Origin: Amyelois transitella
Taxonomy: Eukaryota; Arthropoda; Insecta; Lepidoptera; Pyralidae
DNA length: 64,000 bases
NCBI RefSeq assembly: GCF_032362555.1
Contig: NC_083525.1
Coordinates: 3,271,501 to 3,335,500, forward strand
Direction: 5' to 3'
A model generated the notes under the pieces. That model saw nothing but the letters and a program-made list of their open reading frames with translations, searched no databases and was not told the origin of the DNA. Each line of letters starts with the position of its first letter. Positions within the stretch are counted from its first letter, which is position 1. Position numbers and translations under genes: made by a program. Positions 38,501 to 53,500 of the stretch are shown here, one piece after another.

Positions 38501-41500
38501 GCCTTCGTAGGACGTCATGCGCGACGCCGTTTTAATCGCTCGAAAAACTAACGCTGTCCCGTTTCACGTCATAATAAAAAGCGAAATACCGATAGTTTTA
38601 GCAAACCAGCTAGAGCTCTTGCTTACTTGTAACTGTATGTCTGTTAATTAGGCCGCCTCTTCACGTCTTTTTTCCTCCTTTTGTTCCTTTTAGTCTGATG
38701 CCTCTTCAGTCGATATTTAGTCACTAATTTCTTCTAAACCTTATAATGGATTTGGATAAAATCTTCTATCTACCATGTTTTATGACATGAAAGTAAGTTA
38801 TCTATTCTCTATCTTATATCTTACTAGCTGATGCCCGCGACTTCGTTCGCCGTAAAAGTTCACGGAAAAAGCTGATCCTATGTATTGCCCCTTAGAGGGG
38901 TGGGGGAAGTTATTTGTTGTTATTAAGTTGGACCAAGCCAACACATTTGAGAAAATCGCATTTAAATCGGAGTAACAATTTTATTCCAAGGAAAAACGTA
39001 CAGATAGAAATTTAAAAATTGGCTGCTGCTGGTCTAATATAGATCCCCCATATCGATTTTTTGCCAATAACTTCCAAGTACAGACTTCGGTCATTTTCTA
39101 TTTTATTATATGTATGGATATAGATAAAGTGGTTCAATTATGACGGTGATGGATTTAGTATTACAACAACAGAACAAGTGGACTTTGTACAAGAATGTCC
39201 TCACCACTAGTTCTATCTCTGTTTATTCACAAATGGCGACAAAGTCAGCATGTTTGATATTCCGATATACCTTTTTATGAGACATCATGTGATAAGCATG
39301 TTAAACGCCTTAATCTTTATTAAGAGTTTTCTCTTACATGTAAAGCAAGGACACTTTCTGAGTCAACGCTTTAAATTATGCAGTACTAGAGGCCGCCCGC
39401 GACTTCGTCCGCATGGAAACCCTATCAATCCCGCGGGAACTCTGGGATAAAAAGTAGCCTATGTGTTATTCTGGGTCTTCAGCTACCTACATACCAAATT
39501 TCATGGTAATCGGTTCAGTAGTTTTTGCGTGAAAGAGTAACAAACATCCATACATCCATACAAACTTTCGCCTTTATAATAGTAGTAGGATTCAATGGAC
39601 TTATCATTCATTCATATAATCGCGTCTATATCACTTACGGGGTAGACAGAGGGAGTCTTGAAAGTCTGATAGCTTAACATTGAAATGAAAAGAGAAAGAT
39701 ATAGGCCGACAGTACTAATTTTTAGTAATTAAAATAATTAACTGTTCCTAACAGCAACATTGGTTACAGACAGCTACTGAAGTTTGTATGAACTTAATTT
39801 TACACTCAATGCATTTACAATTAGTTTTTGTTTTAAAACACTATGTTTAAAATCTGTAAGTAGTTTATGAACTTTGAATGGAGGACTCTATTGAGGTAGT
39901 AATGTAAATGTATAAATTAACATATCATTGAAAATATTAATTAACACATAGCTTAGCATTCAGTGCCATATGGAATCTTCTTCCTTCTTGCGTAAATTGA
40001 GGTTACACCTATCTGGAGAGGAGGCAAGAATAAATCCAAACTGATTTTTTTTAAGCTGGAGACAAAAAGGTTGTCTTTCATATTCAGTACCTGATATCTG
40101 TCAAAATAAAAGATAAAAACCTCAGATTCGCTCGCTTCTGAAGGCCTGTTCTATCATTATGCCAAATTTTGTAAAAATCGGCCTCGAACTTTTTGAGTTC
40201 ATTTGTATACAAACAAAAAAATCTTTTCACTTTCAAATATTACTATGACTTTCACTGTAATATTTTTCTCAAAAACAAAAAAAACAAAAGAAGACAAAGT
40301 ATATTCTTTCAATGTACACTTCAACACTAATATTATAAAGAGGAAAACTTTGTTTGTTTGGTTGTAATGAATAGGCACAAAAACTACTGGACCGATTTTA
40401 AAAATTCTTTCACCATTCGAAAGCTACATTATCCACGAGTAACATAGACTATATTTTATTTTGGAAAAAATAGGGTTCCGTAATATATTTGGATTTTTCG
40501 GACACAAACTGAAAAAAACCAACCAAAAAGTTACTTATTTTGCGTACGCTGCCTAAACTACAAAAGATAGAACCATAAAATGTTTTAATTAATTGTAGAT
40601 CTTATAAATATCTACAAAAAAGTCCGCGACACACTATACCTATCTATGTCGAGTGAGGCACAACAACCACATTTTTATTTAAAAATCTTGAATTTTTTTT
40701 GGTCTACATTTAAACGCGTTTTTTTTACTCATGCTATTAATCCTTATCAAAATAAATAATTTCATCAATAAGTACAGTTTATGTAGATAGTATTTGGTCT
40801 TTGAATGATTAAAATATGACGTTTGGTTTTGAAGTTGTGGTGAAATTAAAATATTACGATTTCTGCTGCACGGCCCGTTGCGAAGTGAGCAAGACTTAGC
40901 CGCTTTGCGGGCGGTCCTTTAGTTAGTTCTATCTAATAGAGATATATTTTGTATCGGCTGTGCATCCGTGCGAAGCCGGGGCGGGTCGCTAGTAAATTAT
41001 AAGTTCCAATAAGTATTAGTTAATATGTGTAGGAAGTATAGTCGCGTCTCTCCTCTAGCGTGGCAGCTCTACAATATGAATTTAATTAATGATAACAATA
41101 GATATTTAATCAGTAGCTGTATATAATTAATTGACTACACCTGACCTTTTGCTTCGCAGCCGCAGCTAACTGACTAACATGTAAATAAAACAATTTTAAT
41201 AAAGCGGAAGTTTTAAATATTATCATAATTGTAAAAGTCAAACAAGGGAAATGTCCAAAACTTGGGCTTCTAACTTCCTATTATCTCTGAATGTCAATTC
41301 CATTGTAAAACCATTCAGTAAAGCGGCCTTTTAGTCCAGTGACTATTATCCCTGCCTGACTATTAGTCCGTATTTTTTACTGTTACTTTGAAACACAATA
41401 AAAATCACATTTTTCCTGTAACTCAAACTCTTTCCTACAGAAGAGCACAAGAATCAGACGATGATGAAGACCAGATGTCATCCGGCGCTGCGGTGGCGGG

Positions 41501-44500
41501 GGGACCGGAGGGTGAAGGCGAGGACGCGGGGGGGATCGCGCGGGAGTTGGGCGCGAGGTTTCACGACCTTCGGACGTGTTCCGAGCTCGTGGCGAGGCAT
41601 GGCGCGGCGCTGCAGAGGTCCCTTGTGGACCTTGAGATACCGCCAACGGACAACACTAAGCAGGTGTCCGAAAGAGCCACGTTGTTCAGGATATCCTGCA
41701 ATGCTATGATGAATGTGAGTGTGCAATCATGGACTACGCATAATTAAAACAAATGTTGTGACTATTTTTTAAGATGTTCAAATGAAGATGCTTTGAAATA
41801 CTTTAGGCATATTCCTCCATCTTGTCATAGCATTTGTTTTAACCTGACACCGACCTAAGTTCCCCTCTTGACCTTGACGGCCGATGATTTGCTTGCCGTT
41901 TAGATAATTTACACTCAAATCTTTTCCAAGGTTAGGCTTCCTTGAAAATATTTAAGATTTTTCTTGCTTCTTTTAACTTACAAATATCAATAAATAGATA
42001 ATAAATAAATCCAATTTGCCTAAGAGTATGTATTTCCCTAGTTTGTGCATTCACAAAAATTTACTTAGATATAATAAAAATTAAATTATTAAACACATAT
42101 AATTTAATCATCTCCAACAGATAATTTGGTAAAAAAAGGTGAAGGTTTAAAAAATTCCCCACATCAATACCTAAGTTCCCTTTAAAAAGTTATTTTTCAT
42201 TTGAGACCCCACTCAAGTATATTTGCAGCCATTCGGTTATTCCCCACTTTCAGCCCTCCACAATTTTTTAACGATTAAAATGATTTTTATGAAACTTAAA
42301 GCACGCGCACTAGAGTCAATTATACACAGTTTAGCAAAAGAAACTAAAAAATAGGAAGCTACGATGATAAGACAGACGGACATGTCATATTTCACCCATC
42401 TTTTAGCGTTGTAGGTTGAAAATTGACTTATGCTCATAATCTCCGTTCAGGCTTGTTCGGAGTTCATGAACGCGGCGGCCGCCTCGAGCGCCCGCATGAA
42501 CCGCGCGTTGCAGCATGAAAGGGAACAAAAGATGAGGTTGCAGGAGATCGTGGAACAGCTGGCCCGACAGCACGACAATCTCGAGAAGACCGTCACAGGG
42601 CGCTCCACGGCCAATTCTGGTTAGTATATTTTAATGATTATAATAAATAACTTTATTTATCCTAGGTAGGTATATCTAATTCGTACGCAGTAGCTGTTTT
42701 TTACTTACGTATGTTTGTTTTTATGATTTATTTTTTAATTTATAAGCCCATAGCATCCATCTCAGTTTAGTCCAAAGGTTCGACTGGCGGAGAATGCCAT
42801 GTGGCATTAAGACCAACTTTTATATATTTTACGTGCTTTATGCACGTGTTAAAATAAATAAAGTGACTATATCATTGACATCTACCCTCCGTACTAGGTT
42901 AAAAACTGTATGACAGAAGGGTAGCGCTTTCGAACTAGAAGCTAACATTGTTCTTAAATTGCAAGTATAAACAACGTGGAAAACAGTCATTTATGCAAGT
43001 TTCAGAACCTTGAAACTTTTCCGTACCTTCTGTCTATTTCTAATTACAACTAATTACATACATAAAATCACGCCTCTTTCCCGCAGGGGAAGGCCGATAC
43101 AACATCATTGCACTTGCCACGTTCCTGCATACTTTTTTCGATTCTTTTAATTTCATAACTCGGATTTCGGGAATCTTGACCTGACCTTTTGTCAGAACAT
43201 CTCTAATATGATCAGTGTACCTTCGTCTAGGTCTTCACACTACCTTTGTATATTTGCTTAGTGAACTTGCTTTCATTCATTCTTTTACCATCTAAGCATT
43301 CCCTTTTCTATTCCTATCAATATACGTATATTTTACATTACAACATTCCCTTATCACGCTATATTCCTATAACTGAAACAAGACATCAGCTGAACGTTCG
43401 GCTTCACGAACTTCACGTTCAGCTGTTTGGATTAATTATATAATTGAGATATAAATTCGATTAGTGACAGGTTGCTAGCCTATCGCATAAAAGAAGAATT
43501 CCAAGTTTATCAACCTATCCCTTAGTCGCTTTTTGCGAAATCCGTGGGAAAAAGATGGAATTGTCCTATATATATTTTTTATTGGTGAACCCCACATCAC
43601 TCTTATTCGTGTATTTAACCAGAGATGATGAGATTCCAAAAATTAAAGTAATTTTTTTGGTTTGAGAGTAGTTTTTCATGTTGCTGCTCACTAGTTATGT
43701 GTAAAGAAAAAAAAATGAAACCTGCCGTAATGGAAAATCTCCATTTCGTGGTCCAGTAGGAATCTTCGTGTAAACTTTGTTGAATAAGACCCCCAGGCCG
43801 TCAATATGTGCTAATTGGATTAGATTTAATTCAAAGAAAATAAACTAAAGATAGATCGACAATGAGGCGTCCTAGGTAATTTGATATTTTATGTATGTAT
43901 ATGTATTTATAAAGTATTTTGTATGTATTCTATGTATCTTCTATGTATTTTGTTTGTAATGTATGTATTTTCCAGTATGCATGTGCACTTTATCGCACCA
44001 CCGACTTAAAGGTTTTCTGATTGTTCAGCTGGTAGACTGGGAGAGGATGCCAAACGGCAATAACTCTGCCCTTTGTACATTTGTTTTTGTGCCATAAAGT
44101 TTTAAATAAATAAAGGTACCTCATGTAACTGTTTAGTTTAGTGTACTAAATACTCGCACTAATCACAGGTGAAAGCCTCAATGAGCCATGAAATAGTATT
44201 GACTTGACATTTACGTACATGTTCCGTTTTATGCACATATATCGAGATCGTCACAATATTTTAACCCGCAGTTACGGACAGTAATTTTTTACCTGTTAAT
44301 GTCTTAATCAACTATATATTATATTTTATAATCGATATATTATAATAATTTCTTATTTTAATTAATCCTTAAATACTACAATGACAACTCAGTGATGTAC
44401 AGTAAAAGAAAAAACTATGTCAATGTCTAATGGCAGTATTCTGTTTGTGCGGAACGGAACGTAAATAAATTGATGGTTGGTTTGGTTTTGTGGATGACGG

Positions 44501-47500
44501 ATGTGAAAAATCGAAAGAAAATAAAATTTGCAATTGTTGAATACCTAGTTTTTTCTTAAATTTAAAGTAATATTTGTGCGAAAAGTGCTTAAAAATTAAG
44601 TAAAATGTTGATACAATAAAAATATTTTTGTCGGTACGTAAAATATCGTGATACGAATTCTTTGACGGTCCTCTTTTCGTAGATTTTTTGAGTATAATGT
44701 ACCCTCTCAAGGTTGCTATGCTATTCAAAGCGTAGCAATAGTAATTGGTACAATATTTTGCATTCGTTTATTTAATTATCGTCTCGTCTGCCGCGTACGC
44801 AGAGTTATTTTTCTTTTGGTAGTTCCTATGTGAAGAGCTCCTGTGTGATCTCGTTCGTATTGTGATCTTGGCCTTGTGTAGTAATTTTGTTTCGGTTATA
44901 AATATTATGTGCTTATGGTTATATCATATGACTAATTTTGGATGATACATCAATATAATACATCATGGGCGGTAAGTGGGGACAAATGTCCCTTTGGCTG
45001 GTTTGGCAAGCTTGTGTCATCTAGAACAGAGGTTGTGTTTGCAAATACTGTTAGACACAGCACTATTCACGCATCGCCTGGGTGATTTCTTTGCTACATG
45101 TACGGAATGATCATCTACTCAATCAACAATTACATATACCTACCAACATATTAAAGTGAGACAAACTATAGAAGAGTTGGTTCCAAGTGTTTAGTTAGTT
45201 TGTACATATAATAGGTGTATATTGATGTGGCTCCGATATTATTGAATGGCACTGTTAAATGTTTACACCAAGCACAAATCTCATTACATTTCTAACCAGC
45301 ACTGATTCATTATATGAATGGGGAATAAGATAATGTGTAGAATTCTTATAAGACAGCAAGCAAATTTAATTTTTAAATATTTTTCGTAGACCTACTGGGG
45401 AATATTGGTTAATTTTCTGCAAAATTCAGTGTACAAACCATGAATGTCTATTGCTATCGAGAGAATATTTTGTTCAATGTTCAAATAAAAAAAAATCATT
45501 TATTTCATTTAATGTCCAAAATAAATATCTATAGGGGATTGTAAACAGTTGAATGTTCCCCTAATGTGTATTATAATACAGGGCATTGTGTCATACACTT
45601 ATTATCTCCTGTTGTAGGTACCAAAACATCCATTTGGCTTGCACAACAAGAAATGTCTTCTATGTTTTCTGTTATAAAGGAATGGTTTAACTATTATTTA
45701 AACATTTTTTATCAGTGGAGAGGTATATTTTTTTTATTTTGCATATTATTTTGTTTTTCAAATGTTTAATAGATTGCTTCATTATAGAACTGTACTGATT
45801 ATTGTTTTATACTTTACACACAATTAATTATTATGAAGCCTTAATTTATTAGATTATTTATTAGATAGGCTCATTTACGGTTTTATTAAAATATCTATAT
45901 TATCAGTATCAAAACCTGGATTTTGAATTGAATCCATTGAGATGCAATTTTAGGTAAAATCTAATTGTAGCATTAGGAAGCTATGATCGACTGACCCCTG
46001 TTCAATCATAATTGAAGTCTAGTGGACACATATCAATCAAACATCATCCATTATAAAAAAAATAATTAAATGGTTCAAATTTTTTCCTCATTGGATCTTG
46101 CAATCAGCCGTGTTAGCTTTAAGCAGATGTGATGGTGGTAGTATGAAAATAACACAGTAAGTTTAAAGGTTTAAGATCATTTGTGTCTGTTACACAGGTG
46201 GGACCGGGTCAGGGCAAGGTAACGACACAGAGGATGAGGATCATGAGTTCTTCGATGCCATGGAAGAAGGTGTCTCTACAACCAGAGATGATAAGACTTC
46301 ATTTGTAATGAAAGTGCCTGTGAGTACATGACTCTTTGGGTTACGGTCAACAGCATATCAACTTACCAAAAGTTCACTGCATATTCACCTCTATTCACAG
46401 GTGTCCATGAAGGGTAACTTGATATGCTGTGAACTGTACACTAGAATTCTTTGGTCTTGAATATTTGAAACAGGCGTGAATGTATCTTAGATTTGTTGTT
46501 TAGTTGTGGTTTGAAACACTAATTGTATTTTAAGACTAATTAAGCTTGTTCAGTAAAATTAATAGAAAAGCAGGTCTTTGGCCGATTCTTTCGAAGAATA
46601 CACTATCATACATGAGGTTGATAGTGTAATCAAAAATACTACAGAAAACCGCTTTTATGAAGAAGTTGAAAATCATGACACCTTGTGGTCTGAAATATGC
46701 CCTTGCATTAACAAATCATTTAACTAAGTCGACGCCCGATTTTATTCAGCCATTTTTAACAACCACAAGGTCATTATAATTAATCATAATAATAAAGCCG
46801 AGCTGCATTTAATACTGTATATTCGAAGGTTCAATGATGCTATTTTTGATTTTCATTCACATTTCATACATTGTTCATGTCCCATTACAGGTAAATAGGA
46901 AAAATAAAGTTAAAGCCGGAGAAAGCTCTGATGAGTCGGAGGGTGAGACTGTGACGGAAACGCAACAGGTTAGTCTCTGATATTATTCATTAGTTATTTA
47001 AGCGATTTCTGCGGCAATTTAGGGATATGAAGTTACTTTTATGTCAATTACAATTACAATCCACATGTAGAGGTAGTGATGACTTGGCTATGGATGCTGG
47101 CAACTTCCAAACCAAACAGTGTATTTATGCTATGTTTTTTGTGGCTGATATAATCTTGAATTTTATGTTTTTTTAACGCACAATAGAATTAATTGTTAAT
47201 CTAATAATGAACCAGTTAATATTATTATTATGGTACTTTGGTATAATTGACTTGCCATTTCAATAATCTGATCGTTTCACTGACCACCAATGAGCATAAT
47301 AAATTTTTAACAAAGCCATTGTTCTTATTGTTTACTTGAATCCATTGTACACATGAAGGAGGCAAATACTTAGATTTAAAATATACAAGCTGTGATTTGA
47401 AAGAAGTCATAGTCAAAGGAATACAAAAGGGAATGCTAAAATGGTTTGGTCATGTTAAGAGGATGAATGAAAGCAGGTTGACTAATCAAATATACAAAGT

Positions 47501-50500
47501 GTGTGAAAATGGGAATGTTGGAAGAGGAACACCTAAACAAAAGTACTTTGATAAAATTAGGTATATTCTGGTGAAAGGTCTGTTTAAAAGTAGATTCTCT
47601 ATACTGACGGAACTTGCTTAGATTGATAATTGAAGATTAAGCAAACAATGTACGCAAAAATCGTGACAAAGGGAAAGGTGTAGTCTCTGCCTTCTTCTGT
47701 AAATAGGCTTGATCATACGTATGTTTGTAAATATATATGTCTGTTTTGTTTTAAATACCACACTTTGACACACATAGATACTTAGATTTAAACTCTTTAT
47801 TGCACCATAAGAATAATTATAACTCATAATAGCATTTTCCAATTTACTCTGCCAGCAGAAGAGTGTCCATTTACAATTATTATTGTTCGTAGGTATTATT
47901 CTTGGAAGACAAGGAGCGTGCAGAAGCCGCCATGGGCGGACCGGAGGCGACCGCCTCTAAGGCTGGCGCAGTCGAACAGAAAATATGGGTGAGATTGTTT
48001 TCTATACTAAACTAAAACTATACTGCAGCATGTTTTTTCGATTAGGAGTAGCCTTACTAAGATTTAATCGTACATTCAAACAAAAACATTTGTTTGAGAT
48101 TGACTTTTCTAAAATAGTTTCTGTTTATTACCAAACCGCTGTTGGCGCAAGTGTCTTTGCAAAAATTACATTCAAAGTTTTTAAAATGTGAATATATGAA
48201 CTTAGATGTAGTCTCTGCTTCTCCTCTGGGATAGAGGTGTGATTTTATGTATGTATTTAAACTAACAGTAAGCGAACGATCGCATACGTAATATAATTTT
48301 TTGAACGATCAGCAAGCTTTCGCGCAGTCGTCGTGCAATTATCGCTATTTCAAAGATTAAAATAATAAGCCGATGTATTTTTTATTTTCCGCAAAGGTAG
48401 CGGTTGTTAGAAGGGAGTCACTTCGTGTAAAAACCTGCCTTACCCAATCCAGGATCATATCCAAACTCCCGGACTCCTCTCGATTGAGTTCGCAAACAGG
48501 AGTAACGCCAGGAGAATGATGATAATTTATTCCTTAATAAAAATTCGGCAGCCCCACGTGTCGCAAGTGACCAACTCGACGGTGGACGGGCACCCGCGCC
48601 GGACCCGCGTGCCCGACAAGCCCAACTACCCGCTCAGTTTGTGGTCCATCATGAAGAACTGTATAGGTAACAATATGTTTACTATCATCTCAATATACAA
48701 AGGACTAACTGAGTAATTGATATATTAGTCATGCTACTAATACACTAAGAGAGGATTTCCGAAATTCCCGCGAAAATGGAAATTAATTTTATTTTTGCAC
48801 AGTGATAATAAACACGCCTCATATATATAATGTCCTGGTCTTAATGTTGAGGTATTTGCTAGGATGTATACTAAACACCCAAAATTAATCACATCCATTT
48901 TTTTAAGAATAAAACGATAAACAAAACCAGTGAAGACCTATACAGTTTAAATGATGGAATTGAAGATTTCGCCTAAAAAGTGAATCCCAATTTTATGAGC
49001 TTTTTTTTTTGAATGACCAACATACAGTTTTTCCGAGTTGCATCAAACATAATTGAGATAATCACGCCTCTTTCTCAGTGATGTCTGATCTTTCTCAGTC
49101 ACAATCTGAAATAAGTTTTCGTCTATACTATGTTTAGAAACATCACATATACCTACAGTTCAACAAGTACGGCTGTACTAGATTGAGATTAGATATCAGC
49201 CGTGATGCAGTTATTTTTACGATTGGTAGTATGACTTTGCAAACGGAAATGATAATCATGACATGAATTGTCAATTGGCTGAGATAAGACAACATGAGCT
49301 TGAATCGAAAACCATTTCTGTATTTGTTATGTTAAGCTAAATTTAATTTCATATCTTGTATTGAGTTATCTGAATAGTTTAAATAAGTTACCTTTGGTTA
49401 CGTAAGTAAACCACTTAACGGTTTTAGATTATGGTTTATATCAGTTAATTTTTCCTAATAAATCTTAATCTAAACCAATCTACTATCCCTTTTTTAAATA
49501 AAAGTCTTCCAATTTTTTATGGCTACAAAACTTCATGAAAAATTGGCTTCATGATGTGACCGCAGAATTGAGATATTTAAAATTCAAGTAATTTCGCATT
49601 CATAAATTTTGAAGCCTTGTGGTTCCCGGCACCAGTATAACAAAGAATAGGATCACTCCATCTCTTTCCCATGAATGTCGTAAAAGGCTACTTAGGGATA
49701 GGCTTATTAACTTGGGATTCTTTTATACGATGAGCAAGCAACCACTATTTAAGTCTCAATTCTATCATTAAGCCTAACAGCTAAACGTTTATCAGTTTGT
49801 CTACCCCGCAAGAAATATAAACGTGATTATATGAATGAATAAATTTGGATTTTGGACTAGGTACATAATCTATACTAATTTACATATATTCTAATTAGTT
49901 GGCAGTGAATCGTGTCTTTACATCGCCATTGATTTACTAATCTAAACAATCTGGCATTAGATAACATTGCCGGCTGATAAACTTACTGTTGTGACTGTTA
50001 TATGGGTGGTTCATTGATACATTTAGATAACTCTCCGTATCTAAAAATAATTGTTTATTTATTTATATGTTTGTATACAAACAGCTGGTTAGCTTATATT
50101 TCTGTTTCAGATTTCGCCCAAACAAATATACTTTATACTGTTTTATTTTATTATTTAAGTTTTGATTATTATTTTTGTTTACTACTAGGTAACGTAAGGA
50201 GGGTGATGATCTCTTAAATTTAATACTAAAAATCTCGCCTTTTTCCCAGACGGGTAGGCAGAAAATACATTTCTCTATTTATCACGATCCCTGCTTACTT
50301 TTATCCACATTCATAAGTATCTTCATGTAAGCTCTTCCGTCTGATTAGGGTACTCTAGACTTGAACATTCGCTTTAGAATTAAAAAAAAAATATTGTCTT
50401 AAATTGAAAGTATTAACGTAAAAAAAAATATTCATAGGCAAAGAGCTCTCGAAGATTCCGATCCCTGTGAACTTCAGCGAGCCGCTATCGATGCTGCAGA

Positions 50501-53500
50501 GGCTGGTGGAGGACTACGAATACTCAAGTATACTGGACCGGGCCGCTCAGTTCTCGGACCCCGCGCAGCAGCTGGCCTACGTGGCCGCCTTCACTGTGTC
50601 TTCCTACGCCACTACATCTTGCAGGTGACGTGTTTACATTATAATGCCGTGTGGTTCCCGGCACCGATACAAAAAAAGAATAGGATCACTCCATCTCGTC
50701 GATGTCGTAAAAGGCGACTAAGGGATTGGCTTACAAACTTGGGATTCCTTTTATAGGTGATGGCCTAGCAACCTGTCACTATTTGGATCTCAATTCTATT
50801 ATTAAGCCAAATAGCTGAACGTGGCCTATCAGTCTTTTCAAGACTGTTGGCTCTGTCTGCCCCGCAGGGGATGTAGACCTGACGTTATATATGTATGTAT
50901 GTATGTTTAGAGGCAGGGACTACTCGTACGTCTTTCCACTTGGAGCGATCCCTGGATACTTTTGCCTTTAGTCTTTTTAAAAGTTTAATTTGACTTGTCA
51001 CATAAATATTTTAAGCTCCACGTACCGTTTATAGTTTTCTAGTAAAAGCTAAATATATATCTGTATAAATCCATGCTAGCGTACATAATGGCTGCAGATT
51101 AAAGTCCATACAATCCAAACTCACCCCTACAACCCAACATTTACAATAGTTGAAATGTGACGTATGGTTTCAGAACGAACAAGCCGTTCAACCCGCTGCT
51201 GGGCGAGACGTACGAGTGCGACCGCATGGCCGACCTCGGCTGGCGCGCCATATCTGAGCAGGCGAGTTATAGTGACCATTATTAACACTTTAACTAGTTA
51301 GTAAATTCAATGAACTAATGTTTCGGTACGATAAATGACCGCGGGGTTCCCGACAAAAAGGAAATAAGAACGACATCCATGAGAAAGAATCAATGGTCTT
51401 ACCACGCCATTTCCTTCTCATGGATGTCGTAAACGGCGTCTTAAGGGATAGGCTTATAAACACCAATAAAAAAAGAATAGGACCACTCCATCTCGTTCCT
51501 ATGGATGTCGTAAAAGGCGACTAAAGGATAGGCTTATATTATTACTTGGGATTCTTCTTTTAGGCGATGTGCTAGCAACCTGTCACTATTTGAATCTCAA
51601 TTCCATCATAAAGCCAAACAGCTGAACGTGGCCTATAAGTCTTTTCAAGACTGTTGGCTCTGTCTACCCCGCAAGGGATATAGACGTGATTATATGTATG
51701 TATGTCTACTCCGCTAGGGATAAAGACGTGATTATTTTAGTTTTTTCCAACCCGTCAATCTGTTTCTTTATGATGATTCTCTCTTCCAAATGACACCAAT
51801 AAGAAAGAGACAGAGGGGTAAGGGATAATTTCATTTAAACCAAACAAAGAAAATGCATCATTTTCATTTCGAAGTTTATTGTTTTGAGCCGGTACCTATT
51901 TTGTTTATAGTATCTTAATCTGACGTTCTTTTTGATACAGAAATACGAGTGAAAGGGCTTATCCCTTCAGTCGTCACTTATCATCTCCATCAAATTCTAT
52001 ATTTATTATGTGCATAAAAGTACCAACTAGGGTGTAGGCACAGTTGATAATACAAATACCATATTATTTAACATTGTGTTATTATTATTTTTTCAGTCAC
52101 TTATTTTATTATAGTCATATTTTTTTTTGTTAATTTTCTTTTAAAATATATGCTATATTATATCCCTCATTAATATTCCTACCTGCAATTCCCCACCATT
52201 CCTTCTCCTTCCAGCATTCCTCGCCTCAACGTCTCCGTTTAATAATACTGCTTTTGGTGAATTGTTTTTGTAATGTAAGGAATTTAAAATATATTTAAAA
52301 TTTTATTTTTTCTTTTTATAGTCGAAATAATTAGTCATGTGTGACATGGTACGTTAGAAATAGTATTCAAAATTTTTATGGCGTAAACTTTTTATTCTAA
52401 AATTTAACTTATAATGTTAAAAATTAACAAATCTTTATTTTACTCACCTCAGTGTTTGTTATATATAGCTAAATCTAACGTTTTTGACAAGAACTTATAT
52501 TTTTATTTTTTTCTTTGGCAAATCGTTTCCGATACCGAACCAATAAACAAAATTGCAAAATTGACCATAAAAATTGGGGTGTAGGTGTCTCACCACCCGC
52601 CGATGGTGGCGCAGTTCTGCGAGGGGCAGGCGGGCTGGCAATGCTGGCAGGAGTTCACCATGACCACCAAGTTCCGCGGGAAGTACCTCCAGGTCGTGCC
52701 CCTGGGGTCCGCCTCCGCCATGTTCCGCAGCTCCGGGAACAAGTACATGTGGAGGAAGGTGGGTTCGTGGTGCGATGACGGTTCAGGCGGATCCAGGTAG
52801 CACGGATGTTAAGGGGTTCCAGAAACAAAAACTTGTGGAGGATGAATATGTGTTTAATCATTAGGGTCCAGGTGGATGCAGGTAGGAATATCACAGGGTC
52901 CACGCATATAGGTAGTATGTAAAGGCTTATTGACACCAGGGCAACGCTGCATTAACAAGTACCTATCTGTTAAAGAATAGGTCTAAAATAACATATCTTC
53001 TGATGTGAATGCCTGAGGGCAAAATCTGATTCACATCAGCCTGAGGGAAAAAAAATATGTCTTCGATTTGTTTGTGAGGTAACCGACCGAGTTCTTGTCT
53101 CCAAATAAAAAAGAGGATGTTTCAACAATGTCGCATTGTGTTACATTATGAGATTTATAAGTTACGCCGATGTATCCTTGCAGAAGTTCAATCTTTGTAT
53201 GGCGTGAAAATATTTGAGCGGTTGAGCCTATCAGACAGCGCCGTTCGAACCCGCGAACTACACTGTCCGCCATTATGGCAGGATATATTTTGTTTTTGGA
53301 TTTGATGTACCTACTTGTAACTTTGTCGAGTTACATTCGGTTTGATTCGGCGGTAGGTTGCGCTGTCTATAATTGCCGACGCGACTTATAAATTGGTGGA
53401 ACCACTAGACTGTAGTTGGAGGATTGCCCCAGTGTCAATGAGCAGTCCCCACAATGACTTCATGCCGGGCGGAGGCAGGTGGTGCACCACCCGCCCACGG

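Noticed and set aside
44420-44728. 102-codon minus-strand frame in OSBP intron 4
   Set aside because: AT-rich composition, Lys/Phe/Ser-rich translation, no motif and no splice context; looks like chance.
52515-52600. Extended exon upstream of OSBP exon 11a
   Set aside because: The open frame upstream of 52585 is in a different frame from the ORD and has intron composition.
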